Shown here piece by piece: positions 8,701-16,751 of a DNA stretch of 24,086 bases. A model generated the notes under the pieces. That model ran no database searches. It had not been told where the DNA came from and worked only from the letters and a program-made list of their open reading frames with translations. The stretch covers positions 1 to 24,086 of the forward strand of contig CALBSW010000157.1 in the NCBI GenBank assembly GCA_937967465.1. The letters are read 5' to 3'. This DNA is from an uncultured Flavobacteriales bacterium (GTDB lineage Bacteria; Bacteroidota; Bacteroidia; Flavobacteriales_D; Sanyastnellaceae). The stretch's first letter is position 1. Every line of letters starts with the position of its first letter. The position numbers and the translations under genes are program-made.

Positions 8701-8729
8701 CCGGTTGGATTATCCACATCCAATCCCGG
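8701..8729. repeat. Inverted repeat between divergent carB and hydrolase promoters
   Basis: TTGGAT (8705-8710) is inverted as ATCCAA (8718-8723) around a 7-nt centre. CCGG lies on both flanks (8701-8704 and 8726-8729, with a 2-nt bulge). It lies between the two predicted -7 elements, upstream of both genes, which suits an operator better than a leader structure. No regulator is identified. Confidence 0.4.
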
Positions 8730-8751
8730 TTCAACTCCATGCCGCGTGGCT

Positions 8752-8759
8752 CACCTTTG
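8752..8759 (+). promoter_or_regulatory. Candidate -7 element just before the hydrolase gene
   Basis: CACCTTTG, then CACC, then ATG (8764). It keeps the TTTG core of TAnnTTTG but not the first T. The spacing to the start codon is 4 nt, as at the cysQ-like gene. Confidence 0.35.
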
Positions 8760-8763
8760 CACC

Positions 8764-9621
8764 ATGGCGCTGACCTCTGATTCCGCTCCGGAAGGCCTCG
8801 ATGTTCACATCGACCGGCGCCTGCTGTCCGTGGACGACATGGACATCGAATACGGCATCTGGTTGCCGGAAGGCGGGGCCGACACCATGGCCATCGCCCT
8901 GCACGGATTCAGCCGACCCTTTGAAGACATGCTGGCCGTGCGGCCCTTGCTTCCACCCCGGACCGCTTTGCTGATGCCACACTTGGCAGCCCACGGCCGG
9001 TCCTCGGGCCAACACCGTCCGCTGGACCCAGCCGCATGGCAACGCGCACTCATTGAACGCTGCACCACCGAAGGACTGCCATTTAACGGCACCCTCATTG
9101 GATACAGCCTTGGCGGCCGGGTCGCGCTGCATTGGTGGGCATCCTCCCCGGAACAGTTCACCCGCGTTTTGCTCCTCGCCCCCGATGGCCTTGTCCGGAA
9201 TCCCGGGTACGCTTTTGCGGTCGACAGTGTCCTGGGCCGCACCTGGCTCGAGCAGAGTGAGCGTCAGCGGACGGGCATCATCCAAGTCGGGCGTTGGCTT
9301 CATCGACGGGGCCTCCTGCCGGACCACTTCTTCCAATTTTCCATGTTCCATCTCGAGTCGAAAGAGATGTGGAACATGGTGGTCAACTGCTGGCTGTCAC
9401 TCCGGCGGTGCTGGCCACCCGGCCGGCGCAAATTGGCACGGTTGGCCGCGGCTCATCCGGGCGCATTGCAGGCCCATTTCGGAGAACGCGACAAAGTCAT
9501 TCGCCCCCGAAATGCACAGACACTGAACGGCGTCTGCCCCGTCCACTTCCACCCCTGCGGACACGGATTGCTCCGGCCTGACATCGTGAAACGCATCGCT
9601 TCCCCATCTTCGGAGTCGTGA
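8764..9621 (+). CDS. Alpha/beta hydrolase
   Basis: This 285-residue protein has an alpha/beta hydrolase layout: HGF at 47-49 for the oxyanion region, the nucleophile elbow GYSLGG with Ser115, a candidate acid Asp243 in GERDKVI, and a candidate base His267 in CGHGLL. No signal peptide is seen, so it is probably cytosolic. The frame is open far upstream, but that part is antisense to carB and is not coding. The ATG at 8764 was chosen because it lies just beyond the divergent promoter region and begins the conserved fold. Its stop overlaps the start of the GGGP synthase-family gene (GTGA), so the two are co-translated. Substrate unknown; esterase or thioesterase activity is possible. Confidence 0.85.
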   Translation: MALTSDSAPEGLDVHIDRRLLSVDDMDIEYGIWLPEGGADTMAIALHGFSRPFEDMLAVRPLLPPRTALLMPHLAAHGRSSGQHRPLDPAAWQRALIERCTTEGLPFNGTLIGYSLGGRVALHWWASSPEQFTRVLLLAPDGLVRNPGYAFAVDSVLGRTWLEQSERQRTGIIQVGRWLHRRGLLPDHFFQFSMFHLESKEMWNMVVNCWLSLRRCWPPGRRKLARLAAAHPGALQAHFGERDKVIRPRNAQTLNGVCPVHFHPCGHGLLRPDIVKRIASPSSES

Positions 9622-10385
9622 ATCCGGACGTCCTTCATACCGCATCCCCCCGGTGGATTTCCGCCCTCGAAGCCGACCGCGCTGCCGGCCGCAAGGGACT
9701 GGCCGTGCTCGTCGATCCCGACCACGCCCGCACACCGGACGACCTCGCTTGGATGGCCGACCCCGCGTTTGCCTCGGTCCACACCGTCCTGCTCGGCGGC
9801 AGCCTCGTCACGGAGGGCTCCATGGACCTCACGGCCGCCCTCATCCGCGAGCGGACCGATCGGCCCATCGTCCTGTTCCCCGGCGCGCCCAGCCAGCTCA
9901 CCGCCGAAGCGGACGCCCTGCTGTTCCTGTCGGTCATCAGCGGCCGCAACCCCGAGGCCCTCATCGGCAAACACGTCGAAGCCGCACCCCGCGTCCGCGA
10001 GCTCGGCCTCGATGCCGTCGGCTGTGGCTACCTGTTGGTCGATGGCGGCCGGACGACCACGGCCCACTACATGAGCGGCAGCCTGCCCATCCCGGCCGAC
10101 AAGCCGGACATCGCCGCCGCCACCGCACTCGCCGGGCATTGCCTCGGCATGCAGTGCATGTACCTGGACACCGGCAGCGGCGCCGACCGGGCCGTGCCCG
10201 CCGACATGATTGCCGCCGTGCGCCGCGCGGTCCCCTGCCCCGTCATCGTGGGCGGCGGCCTCCGGACGCCCGACGCCGTGATGGACGCCTGGGCGGCCGG
10301 AGCCGATCTCGCCGTGGTGGGGTCAGCCATCGAGCGCGACCCGGACTTCCTCCGGGCCTTCGCCGCTGCTCAGGCTGTGCGATGA
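9618..10385 (+). CDS. Geranylgeranylglyceryl phosphate synthase-family protein (group II GGGPS/PcrB-like)
   Basis: A TIM-barrel prenyltransferase of 255 residues. Family landmarks in order are LVDPDH (31-36), the GGS turn (60-62), LFPG (86-89), LLFLSVISGRNPE (101-113), GYLLVDGG (137-144), YLDTGSGA (182-189), VGGGLRTPD (211-219) and VVGSAIE (233-239). These fit the group II GGGPS enzymes found in Bacteroidota and some archaea, which join a polyprenyl diphosphate (GGPP in tested members) to glycerol-1-phosphate in an ether bond. Asp184 in YLDTGSGA stands where I recall Glu in many homologues. The start is GTG, overlapping the hydrolase stop by 4 nt; there is no better in-frame ATG nearby. It ends 7 bp from the stop of the convergent thiamine receptor gene. 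The physiological product in Bacteroidota is uncertain. Confidence 0.85.
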   Translation: MNPDVLHTASPRWISALEADRAAGRKGLAVLVDPDHARTPDDLAWMADPAFASVHTVLLGGSLVTEGSMDLTAALIRERTDRPIVLFPGAPSQLTAEADALLFLSVISGRNPEALIGKHVEAAPRVRELGLDAVGCGYLLVDGGRTTTAHYMSGSLPIPADKPDIAAATALAGHCLGMQCMYLDTGSGADRAVPADMIAAVRRAVPCPVIVGGGLRTPDAVMDAWAAGADLAVVGSAIERDPDFLRAFAAAQAVR

Positions 10386-10392
10386 CCCCGAA

Positions 10393-12666
10393 TCAGAACT
10401 TGTAAGTCAAGGCCACATTGAAGTGGCGTCCCGCCTGCGGGTAGAAGAAGTTTTCGCGCACCACGAAGTCCGGTCCTGCGCTGTACCCGTAGGTGTAGCC
10501 ATTGGCACTGTACTCCGCGTCGAGCGCGTTCTCCACCCACACATCCAGGCGGGTGCGGTCGAGCACCTTGCCATCCTTCACCGTCGGCAAGTGCAGGCTC
10601 GCCCGCAGCTGAGACACGGTGTAGGCCGGCAGAAGCGCGGCGCCCGTGTTGTCCATGTATTGGTCGCTCACATGCTGCGTCGCCCACTCGAGGTCGAAGG
10701 CCACACCGGACGGCGTCTCCGGACGGACCGCGTGCCACAGCAACTGACCGCCCCAAAGCAGGCGGGGGCTGAAGGCGATGTCGGTGTTGGTGTAGACCGT
10801 GCGGATCTCGTTGTACTCGTCGAAGTTGGCCCCGTAGTCGTAGGACACCTCGGTGAATTCGTCAATGGTGCTGCGGGAGAATGTCGCCTGGGCGCCGAGC
10901 TCGAGGGCGTCGGAAATCTGCCAGCCAAATTCCATCTCCACGCCCGTCCGGCTGCTCTTCGGCACGTTCTGACGGATGGCCGCGCCCACGTCGTTGAGTG
11001 CGCCCGTCGGGATGAGCTGATCGGTGTACGCCATGTGATAGGCGGTCAGGCCCCAGGCGTACGTGTCGGTGTTGCGGCGCCATCCGAATTCGAAGTCGGT
11101 CAGGCGCTCGGCGCGATCCGCAAACCCGGCGGGGGCATCCACAAAGTCGTTGCGGCCCGGCTCCTTGTGCGCGATGGCGACGGAGGCAAACACGCGGTCC
11201 TCGTCGTTGAGGCGGTAGTCGAGGCCCACCTTGGGGTTCAGGAAGTCAAACGTGGCGCTGTCGCGGGGCACGTTGATCGCCACTTGGTCGTTGTCCGTGC
11301 CCATCGTTTCGAAGCGGACGCCCCGGTACTGGAGCTCAGCCTGCGTCTGCAGGCGACCGTCTTGCGAACGCTGCACGAACCGGGCAAACACATTGCGGTC
11401 CAGCTTCAAACCGTCGCTGTCGTAGTAGGTGTAGTTCGGCGTGCCGGCAGTGGAGGCGTTTTCCGCCCAAATCACCCGGCCGAAGTGGTCGCCCTCGTAG
11501 CGGTTGGCGGCGGCGCCCAGCGTCAGGGCGGCGCGATCCCATCGACGCTCAGCCCCGAGAACGGCGCCATAAAAATCGTTGTCGAGCCAGCGGCGGCGCA
11601 CCAAGTCGGTGGTCGTCACCGTGTCGTCGCCCACCACCACATCGGGCAGCAGGTAATCGGCGAGGTCCTCTCCGGACTTGAACTGTTCGAAGTAGCCCTC
11701 ACCGTGGGTGAAGTGGCCCGTCGCAGACAGCCGCCAATCACCGAACTGGTGCTCGAGGTGGAGCTGCTGGTGGTCCTGGCCGTAGTTGTCGACCTCGTCT
11801 TCGTAGGTGTAGTAATTGGCCTGGCGACCGTATTGGATCAGGTCATCGATTTGGCGCTGGCTGTAACCGTTGGCGTCGCCCCAAGCTTGGATGTCCTCGG
11901 GGGAGCCGTTCAACGCCACCTCCGGAACACCCCACCAGCTCTGGTAGGTGCGCTCGCGGCCGCTGAGGATCGTGTAGGTCATGGAGCCGCCGTCCCAAGC
12001 GCGGTTCAGGCCGAGCTGGAAGCTGTTGAGGTCGCTGGAGGCGCGGTCCACCCAGCCGTCACTCATGACGGTGCTGATTCGGCCCTCGGCCGCCCAGCCG
12101 CTGGCGCTGCGGCCGCTGTTCCACTGGAGGTTGGTGCGGAACGTGTTGAAGCTGCCGCCGCCCACCATCATGGAGCCGCCGGCTTCCTCGGCGATGTCGA
12201 GGGTGTTCAGGGAAATGGTTGCCCCGAAGGCGCCCGCGCCCAGCGTCGACGTGCCGACACCGCGCTGCACCTGGATGTCGTCGGTGGCGCTGGCCAGGTC
12301 GGGCATGTTGACCCAGAAGACGGCCTGCGACTCGCTGTCGTTGATCGGAATGCCGTTGAGGGTGACGTTGATGCGGGTCGGATCCGTACCGCGGATGCGC
12401 AGGCCGGTGTAGCCCACGCCGGCACCGGCGTCGGAGGTCACGACGACCGACGGCGTGTACCGCAGGACGTAGGGTAGGTCCTGGCCGGTGTTGCGGTCGG
12501 CGATCTCCTCTGCGTCGAGGGTCTCGCCGGCAAAGGGGGCGCGCTCGGTGGCGCGGACGGCGGTCACGGCAGCCGGCTCGAGGAAGCGGCTCAGCGTGTC
12601 GGACGGGGTTTGACCGAGGCCGATCAGCGGCAGGGTCAAGGCAATCAAAAAGAGGGTGTTGCGCAT
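10393..12666 (-). CDS. TonB-dependent outer-membrane receptor, TPP-riboswitch controlled (probable thiamine uptake)
   Basis: This 757-residue receptor starts with a signal peptide (about residues 1-18, cleaved before QTPSDT). A plug domain follows (about 30-155) with LRIRGTDPTRINVTLNGIPIND and the VQRGVGTSTLGAGAFGATI motif. The rest is a 22-strand-type barrel ending in NVALTYKF with a terminal Phe, as expected for BAM recognition. No carboxypeptidase-like N-terminal extension is present, unlike the SusC gene further along. The upstream TPP riboswitch predicts expression when thiamine pyrophosphate is low. TPP-controlled TonB receptors are known in Bacteroidota and other Gram-negatives as candidate thiamine importers. 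No inner-membrane thiamine carrier lies beside it. The receptor class is certain; the substrate is inferred from regulation. Confidence 0.93.
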   Translation of the reverse strand: MRNTLFLIALTLPLIGLGQTPSDTLSRFLEPAAVTAVRATERAPFAGETLDAEEIADRNTGQDLPYVLRYTPSVVVTSDAGAGVGYTGLRIRGTDPTRINVTLNGIPINDSESQAVFWVNMPDLASATDDIQVQRGVGTSTLGAGAFGATISLNTLDIAEEAGGSMMVGGGSFNTFRTNLQWNSGRSASGWAAEGRISTVMSDGWVDRASSDLNSFQLGLNRAWDGGSMTYTILSGRERTYQSWWGVPEVALNGSPEDIQAWGDANGYSQRQIDDLIQYGRQANYYTYEDEVDNYGQDHQQLHLEHQFGDWRLSATGHFTHGEGYFEQFKSGEDLADYLLPDVVVGDDTVTTTDLVRRRWLDNDFYGAVLGAERRWDRAALTLGAAANRYEGDHFGRVIWAENASTAGTPNYTYYDSDGLKLDRNVFARFVQRSQDGRLQTQAELQYRGVRFETMGTDNDQVAINVPRDSATFDFLNPKVGLDYRLNDEDRVFASVAIAHKEPGRNDFVDAPAGFADRAERLTDFEFGWRRNTDTYAWGLTAYHMAYTDQLIPTGALNDVGAAIRQNVPKSSRTGVEMEFGWQISDALELGAQATFSRSTIDEFTEVSYDYGANFDEYNEIRTVYTNTDIAFSPRLLWGGQLLWHAVRPETPSGVAFDLEWATQHVSDQYMDNTGAALLPAYTVSQLRASLHLPTVKDGKVLDRTRLDVWVENALDAEYSANGYTYGYSAGPDFVVRENFFYPQAGRHFNVALTYKF

Positions 12667-12692
12667 GGCGTTTCAGTTGTGGCCACGCAGGA

Positions 12693-12726
12693 GTCCGACG
12701 AACGGACCCCACCGCCCGAGGCGGTG
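12693..12726 (-). promoter_or_regulatory. Two hairpins after the TPP aptamer (probable expression platform)
   Basis: Between the aptamer and the receptor start there are two perfect stems. CACCGCC/GGCGGTG has a 3-nt loop (12710-12716 with 12720-12726). GTCCG/CGGAC has a 5-nt loop (12693-12697 with 12703-12707). Neither is followed by a U-run, so control may act on translation initiation or on Rho access rather than by intrinsic termination. This mechanism is inferred. Confidence 0.4.
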
Positions 12727-12800
12727 CTTCGCTTCCTTCCCGGCATGACCCGGGCAGGTTCGGAGGGTATGATCTCAGCCTGTCGGCACCCCTGCGTACG
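12727..12800 (-). ncRNA. TPP riboswitch (THI element)
   Basis: Read on the minus strand, the conserved aptamer elements appear in the right order and spacing. GGGGTGC is at 12792-12786, followed by a short GCC/GGC P3 stem, CTGAGA at 12778-12773, then ACCC and GAACCTG at 12761-12755. Next comes a CCCGG/CCGGG hairpin with loop GTCATG (P4/P5 region), then GGAAGGAAGCG closing towards P1. It lies directly downstream of a perfect -7 element and upstream of the TonB receptor gene. The outer ends of P1 are approximate. Confidence 0.93.
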
Positions 12801-12804
12801 GGAA

Positions 12805-12812
12805 CAAAACTA
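12805..12812 (-). promoter_or_regulatory. Promoter -7 element of the TPP riboswitch transcript
   Basis: TAGTTTTG on the minus strand matches TAnnTTTG exactly. Transcription would begin only a few bases before the aptamer, which fits. A convincing -33 element at the usual distance was not found. Confidence 0.6.
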
Positions 12813-12861
12813 CGCCATGCCCCCAAAGGTTCACACGGGCTCAGTACAGGACGTTTCCTCC

Positions 12862-12869
12862 TAAATTCG
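12862..12869 (+). promoter_or_regulatory. Candidate -7 element for the MarR gene
   Basis: TAAATTCG lies 19 nt before the ATG at 12889. A second TTTG (12880-12883) lies only 5 nt before the ATG and is an alternative. The region is shared with the divergent riboswitch promoter. Confidence 0.35.
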
Positions 12870-12888
12870 ATTCCCATCGTTTGTCACC

Positions 12889-13392
12889 ATGAAACACAAC
12901 GAGATCCTGTCGGACCTGCGCCGCATCATCCGCGCCGTCAACCTGGAAGGCAAGCGGGTCGAGAAGGAATACGGCGTCAGCATTCCGCAATACCTCTGCC
13001 TCAACCACCTGCATGAGGCCAAGGGGTTCACCGCCTCCATGACGGAATTGCGTTCGGCCCTGCAGCTCAACCCGAGCACGACCACCGGCATTGTCCAACG
13101 CCTCGAGAAAGCCGGCTACATCGCCCGGTTGCCCAAGAGTGAGGACCGACGCAAGAACATGATCATCCTCACGGACAAGGGCGCCAACATCATCCGCCGC
13201 CACCCCTCCATTCTCCACGAGGAACTGCTGTCCAAACTGGACCGCATGGGAGACGAGGCCTACGGTGAACTCAAGCAGTCCTTCCTCCACATCATCGACT
13301 TCCTCGACATCCAAAGCATGGACGCCGCCCCCATTGTGGCCCCGGGTGCAGAGTTCGACCCAACACAGACCAAGGAAAACTCCTCAAACTGA
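12889..13392 (+). CDS. MarR-family transcriptional regulator
   Basis: This 167-residue cytosolic protein has the winged-helix layout of MarR proteins. An N-terminal dimerisation helix comes first, then a helix-turn-helix with SMTELRSALQLNPSTTTGIV (about 50-69) and the recognition-helix end QRLEKAGYI. The wing carries the typical DRR (about 86-88) and ILTDKG. Long C-terminal helices (about 98-145) and a disordered tail follow. MarR proteins dimerise and usually repress nearby genes until a small ligand binds. It lies 69 bp upstream of susC in the same direction and divergent from the thiamine receptor, so susC/susD and itself are the natural target candidates. The ligand is unknown. No cysteine-based redox switch stands out. 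Confidence 0.9.
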   Translation: MKHNEILSDLRRIIRAVNLEGKRVEKEYGVSIPQYLCLNHLHEAKGFTASMTELRSALQLNPSTTTGIVQRLEKAGYIARLPKSEDRRKNMIILTDKGANIIRRHPSILHEELLSKLDRMGDEAYGELKQSFLHIIDFLDIQSMDAAPIVAPGAEFDPTQTKENSSN

Positions 13393-13428
13393 GGCGCAGA
13401 CGCATTTTATTTCGCACAGAAAACAATG

Positions 13429-13456
13429 TAGGTTCGCGGCTGATTCACATCACCGC
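13429..13456 (+). promoter_or_regulatory. Candidate susC promoter with overlapping dyad
   Basis: TAGGTTCG (13429-13436) is a near match to TAnnTTTG, with T-rich sequence about 20 bp upstream (13405-13408). Overlapping its end is an imperfect dyad: GCGG (13436-13439) and TGAT (13441-13444), inverted as ATCA (13449-13452) and CCGC (13453-13456) around TCAC. It covers the predicted transcription start, a fitting place for a repressor such as the adjacent MarR protein, but this is speculative. Confidence 0.35.
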
Positions 13457-13461
13457 CTTTT

Positions 13462-16400
13462 ATGGACCTTCATCAAAACCATCGCCCGAACAGGGCTTCG
13501 CTGCTGACCAAGTGGCGACTCCTCCCCTTCCTTCTTTTCAGCATTTGCGGTACCGCTTTCGCCCAGAGCAGCATGCTCCAGGGCTCGGTCACCGATGACA
13601 ATGGCGACGCCCTCACGGGTGCGCTCGTTCTCATCGATGGCACCACCCGCGGCACGATGACCGACGTGGACGGAAACTTTCAACTCGAAGCAAAAGAAGG
13701 CGACCTGCAGGTGCGCTTCTCCTTCATCGGCTTCACGGACCAAGTCCTGCCCATCGACGGACGCGACCGATATGACGTCAGCCTCGGTGGCGGCATCAGC
13801 ATCGACGAGGTCGTGGTCACCGCCCTCGGGGTGGAGCGGTCCGAGAAATCCCTCGGCTACGCCATCCAATCGCTGGACGGCAAAGAAGTCTCACAGGTCC
13901 CCGTGACCAACGCGGTGTCGTCCTTGAACGGCAAGATTGCCGGAGTCAACATCCAGACGAGTGCGGCAGGCCCGACGGCGTCGGCCAACGTCACCATCCG
14001 TGGCGCCGGCTCCCTGACGGGCAACAACCAAGCGCTGTTTGTGGTCAACGGCATTCCGATCACCAACGGACTCTTCAGCTCCGGCGACGGACTGAATGGC
14101 TCCACCACCATTGACTTCGGAAACGCAGCCCAGATCATCAACCCGGACGACATCGCGGAAATCAGCGTGTTGAAGGGACCGGCCGCTGCTGCCCTCTACG
14201 GCACCCGCGCTGCCGGCGGTGTGATTCTCATCACCACCAAGACCGGACAAGGCGCTCCGGGTTGGCACGTGGACCTCAACAGCTCCACCACCCTGAGCGG
14301 CCTGCTCCGCACCCCGGACTTCCAGAACGACTACGGCGTGGGGGGATACGGCCGGTACAGCTACTTCAACGGCTCGACCTACACTGGCGACTACTACGAT
14401 GCGTTCGGTGAGAACTGGGGACCCCGCCTCGACGGCACCCCCATCCGCCAGTGGAACTCCAACGGCGAGGCCGTGCCCTTCGTGGCCGCGCCCGACAACT
14501 TCCGCAACTTCTTCCGGACCGGCGTGACCGGCCGCAACCACGTGGCCGTCTCCAACCAGACGGAAGCCGGCGATTTCCGGATGGCGTACACCAACCTGAA
14601 CAGCCGCGGCATCGTGCCCAACACCGACGTCCAGCGCCACACGATCTCCATGAGCGCGGGCCAGAACATCGGGGAGCGCCTCGACATCCGGACCAACCTC
14701 AACTACATCCGCAGCGGATCGGACAACGTCCCGAACGCCGGCTACGACGAGAGCAGCTCCGTGATGTACAACTGGCTCTGGTTCCAGCGGAATGCCGCGA
14801 TCGACGACCTGCGCGACTACTGGCAGCCTGGCCTGGAGAATGTGCAGCAGGCCAACGTCGAGGAGCTCTGGACCAACAACCCCTGGTTCGTGGTCAACGA
14901 GAACACCAACGCCTTTGACAACGACCGCATCATCGGAAACGTCGCGGCCACGTATGATCTGACCGACCGCATTTCCGTCCGCTACCGCCTCGGTGCCGAT
15001 GTGAACAATGAGAAGCGCCGCTTCCGCCGCGCCATGAGCACAAAGAGCGTCCTGCTCGGCAGCTACCGCGAGGACGATCTCCGCTTCCACGAGACCAACA
15101 GCGAATTGCTGCTCTCCTTTGACGGCACCAACTACGAGAAGGACTGGAACCTGAGCGCCAAGGTGGGTGGAAACGTCATGCGCCAATCCACCGAAATCCT
15201 TCGTGCCAACGCCCCCCAGCTGCTCATCCCGGGCATCTACAACCTGGGCAACGCGCGCAGCGGGGTCATCGCGGACGACTTCACCTACCGCAAGGGCATC
15301 AACAGCGCCTTCGGTGTGGCCAACCTGTCCTACAAGGGCCGCTTCTTCCTCGACCTGACGGGCCGAAACGACTGGAGCTCGACCCTCCCGGCGGACAACA
15401 ACAGCTACTTCTACCCGAGTGCCACGGCCAGCGCCATCCTGAGCGACATGCTCGACCTCGGCGACGGCCTCGAATTCGCCAAGGTGCGCGCCGCCTATGC
15501 CGAGGTGGGTGGAGACACCGACCCCTACAACATCCGCAACGTCTACGTATACGAGAATGCGTGGGGCGACCAACCCGTGGCTGCGGAAAGTGCAGAGCTG
15601 GCCAACTCCGGCCTCCTGCCCGAGCGCACGAGTTCCCTCGAGTTCGGAACCGACCTCCGCTGGTGGCAAGGCCGCTTCGGCATCGACTTCGCGTGGTACC
15701 GACTGGACTCCCGCGACCAGATCATCAACTTGCCGATGGCCTCGACCTCGGGCTACTCGAGCCGCATCCTCAACAGCGGTGAGATTCGGAACCAGGGCAT
15801 CGAGCTGGTCCTCCGCGGCCAGCCCATCAAGACCGACAAGCTGGTCTGGACCTCCAACCTGAACCTCACCCGCAACCGAAGCGAGGTCCTCTCGTTGGCC
15901 GACGGCGTGGCGAGCTACCAGATCATCCCCGACCTCTACCCCAACGACGGCGGACAGGACCTCAGCTTCGAGGCCCGCGTCGGCGAGCCTTATGGTCTCT
16001 TGGTCGGCCTTGGTTTCCAGCGGGACGACGCTGGCAACATCATCCACGAAAACGGCCTGCCGTTGCTCACCGAGAACAAGGTCAACGCCGGCACCTACCA
16101 GCCCGACCTGCTCTTTGGATGGGACAACGAGTTCCGCTTCGGACGCTTCACGGCCGGCTTCTTGATCAACGGCCAAATCGGTGGCCAGATCTTCAGCCGC
16201 TCGCACGCCCTGTACGCCACGGGTGGCGGCATCACCAACAACGACGATCCCAACCTGCCGCTCAGCACCCTCGAGGGCCGCGAGACCTACGACATCAGCT
16301 ACGACGCCGATGGCACGCCGGTCTACACCGCTGTCAACCAGGACGGCTGGGGCGTGGTCGGTCCCGGTGTCATGTACGACGGAGAAGGCAACCTCGTCGA

Positions 16401-16740
16401 GAATGACGTCGTCGTCCCGACCCGCGACTACATCCTGTCCTACTACGGCAACGGCTTCAGCCGCGACAACATCGAGTCCGGCCTGTACGACGCCACCTTC
16501 ATCAAGCTCAAAGAGCTCCGACTCGGCTTTGACATCCCGTCCGACTGGCTCAGCGACAAGCTGTCCGCCACCTCGGCCACCATCAGCCTGGTCGGCCGCA
16601 ACCTCCTGCTCTTCACGGACGTCCCGACCATCGACCCGGAGACGTACAGCATCCGCGCAGGACGCATTGTTCCCGGCTTTGAGAGCACCTCGCTCCCGAC
16701 CGCCCGCACCATGGGCCTCGCCATCAACCTCCACTTCTGA
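13462..16740 (+). CDS. SusC/RagA-family TonB-linked outer-membrane transporter
   Basis: This 1092-residue protein has a signal peptide (cleaved about after Ala34, ...GTAFA/QSS). A carboxypeptidase-regulatory-like beta-sandwich follows at about 38-110 (LQGSVTDDNGDALTGALVLI, later FIGF). Next is a TonB-box-like DEVVVTALGVER (115-126). The plug has the SusC signatures LNGKIAGVNIQ and LKGPAAAALYGTRAAGGVI, then a large barrel ending in AINLHF. With SusD it forms a lidded pedal-bin importer that moves large nutrients across the outer membrane using TonB. Its SusD partner starts 11 bp downstream. No glycoside hydrolase, sulfatase or peptidase gene is nearby, so the substrate is open. The ATG at 13462 gives a slightly long but acceptable signal peptide n-region; Met17-type internal starts are absent. 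Confidence 0.97.
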   Translation: MDLHQNHRPNRASLLTKWRLLPFLLFSICGTAFAQSSMLQGSVTDDNGDALTGALVLIDGTTRGTMTDVDGNFQLEAKEGDLQVRFSFIGFTDQVLPIDGRDRYDVSLGGGISIDEVVVTALGVERSEKSLGYAIQSLDGKEVSQVPVTNAVSSLNGKIAGVNIQTSAAGPTASANVTIRGAGSLTGNNQALFVVNGIPITNGLFSSGDGLNGSTTIDFGNAAQIINPDDIAEISVLKGPAAAALYGTRAAGGVILITTKTGQGAPGWHVDLNSSTTLSGLLRTPDFQNDYGVGGYGRYSYFNGSTYTGDYYDAFGENWGPRLDGTPIRQWNSNGEAVPFVAAPDNFRNFFRTGVTGRNHVAVSNQTEAGDFRMAYTNLNSRGIVPNTDVQRHTISMSAGQNIGERLDIRTNLNYIRSGSDNVPNAGYDESSSVMYNWLWFQRNAAIDDLRDYWQPGLENVQQANVEELWTNNPWFVVNENTNAFDNDRIIGNVAATYDLTDRISVRYRLGADVNNEKRRFRRAMSTKSVLLGSYREDDLRFHETNSELLLSFDGTNYEKDWNLSAKVGGNVMRQSTEILRANAPQLLIPGIYNLGNARSGVIADDFTYRKGINSAFGVANLSYKGRFFLDLTGRNDWSSTLPADNNSYFYPSATASAILSDMLDLGDGLEFAKVRAAYAEVGGDTDPYNIRNVYVYENAWGDQPVAAESAELANSGLLPERTSSLEFGTDLRWWQGRFGIDFAWYRLDSRDQIINLPMASTSGYSSRILNSGEIRNQGIELVLRGQPIKTDKLVWTSNLNLTRNRSEVLSLADGVASYQIIPDLYPNDGGQDLSFEARVGEPYGLLVGLGFQRDDAGNIIHENGLPLLTENKVNAGTYQPDLLFGWDNEFRFGRFTAGFLINGQIGGQIFSRSHALYATGGGITNNDDPNLPLSTLEGRETYDISYDADGTPVYTAVNQDGWGVVGPGVMYDGEGNLVENDVVVPTRDYILSYYGNGFSRDNIESGLYDATFIKLKELRLGFDIPSDWLSDKLSATSATISLVGRNLLLFTDVPTIDPETYSIRAGRIVPGFESTSLPTARTMGLAINLHF

Positions 16741-16751
16741 TCCCCCGCACG

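Noticed and set aside
7357..8763. Upstream extension of the hydrolase frame antisense to carB
   Set aside because: The frame is open, but the sequence is the mirror of CarB and has no homology. The hydrolase fold and promoter point to the ATG at 8764.
10423..12477. Long + strand frame of about 684 codons opposite the thiamine receptor
   Set aside because: His/Val/Gly-rich shadow of a certain TonB-dependent receptor.
12667..12888. A protein-coding gene in the riboswitch/MarR intergenic region
   Set aside because: The + strand frame here is the reverse of the TPP aptamer and leader; the RNA explanation is far stronger.
13891..16734. Long open frame of about 947 codons on the minus strand antisense to susC
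   Set aside because: It lies wholly opposite a clear SusC gene. Its product is Val/Asp/Gly/Ala-rich low-complexity sequence without domains. GC-rich codon bias removes stops from this frame.
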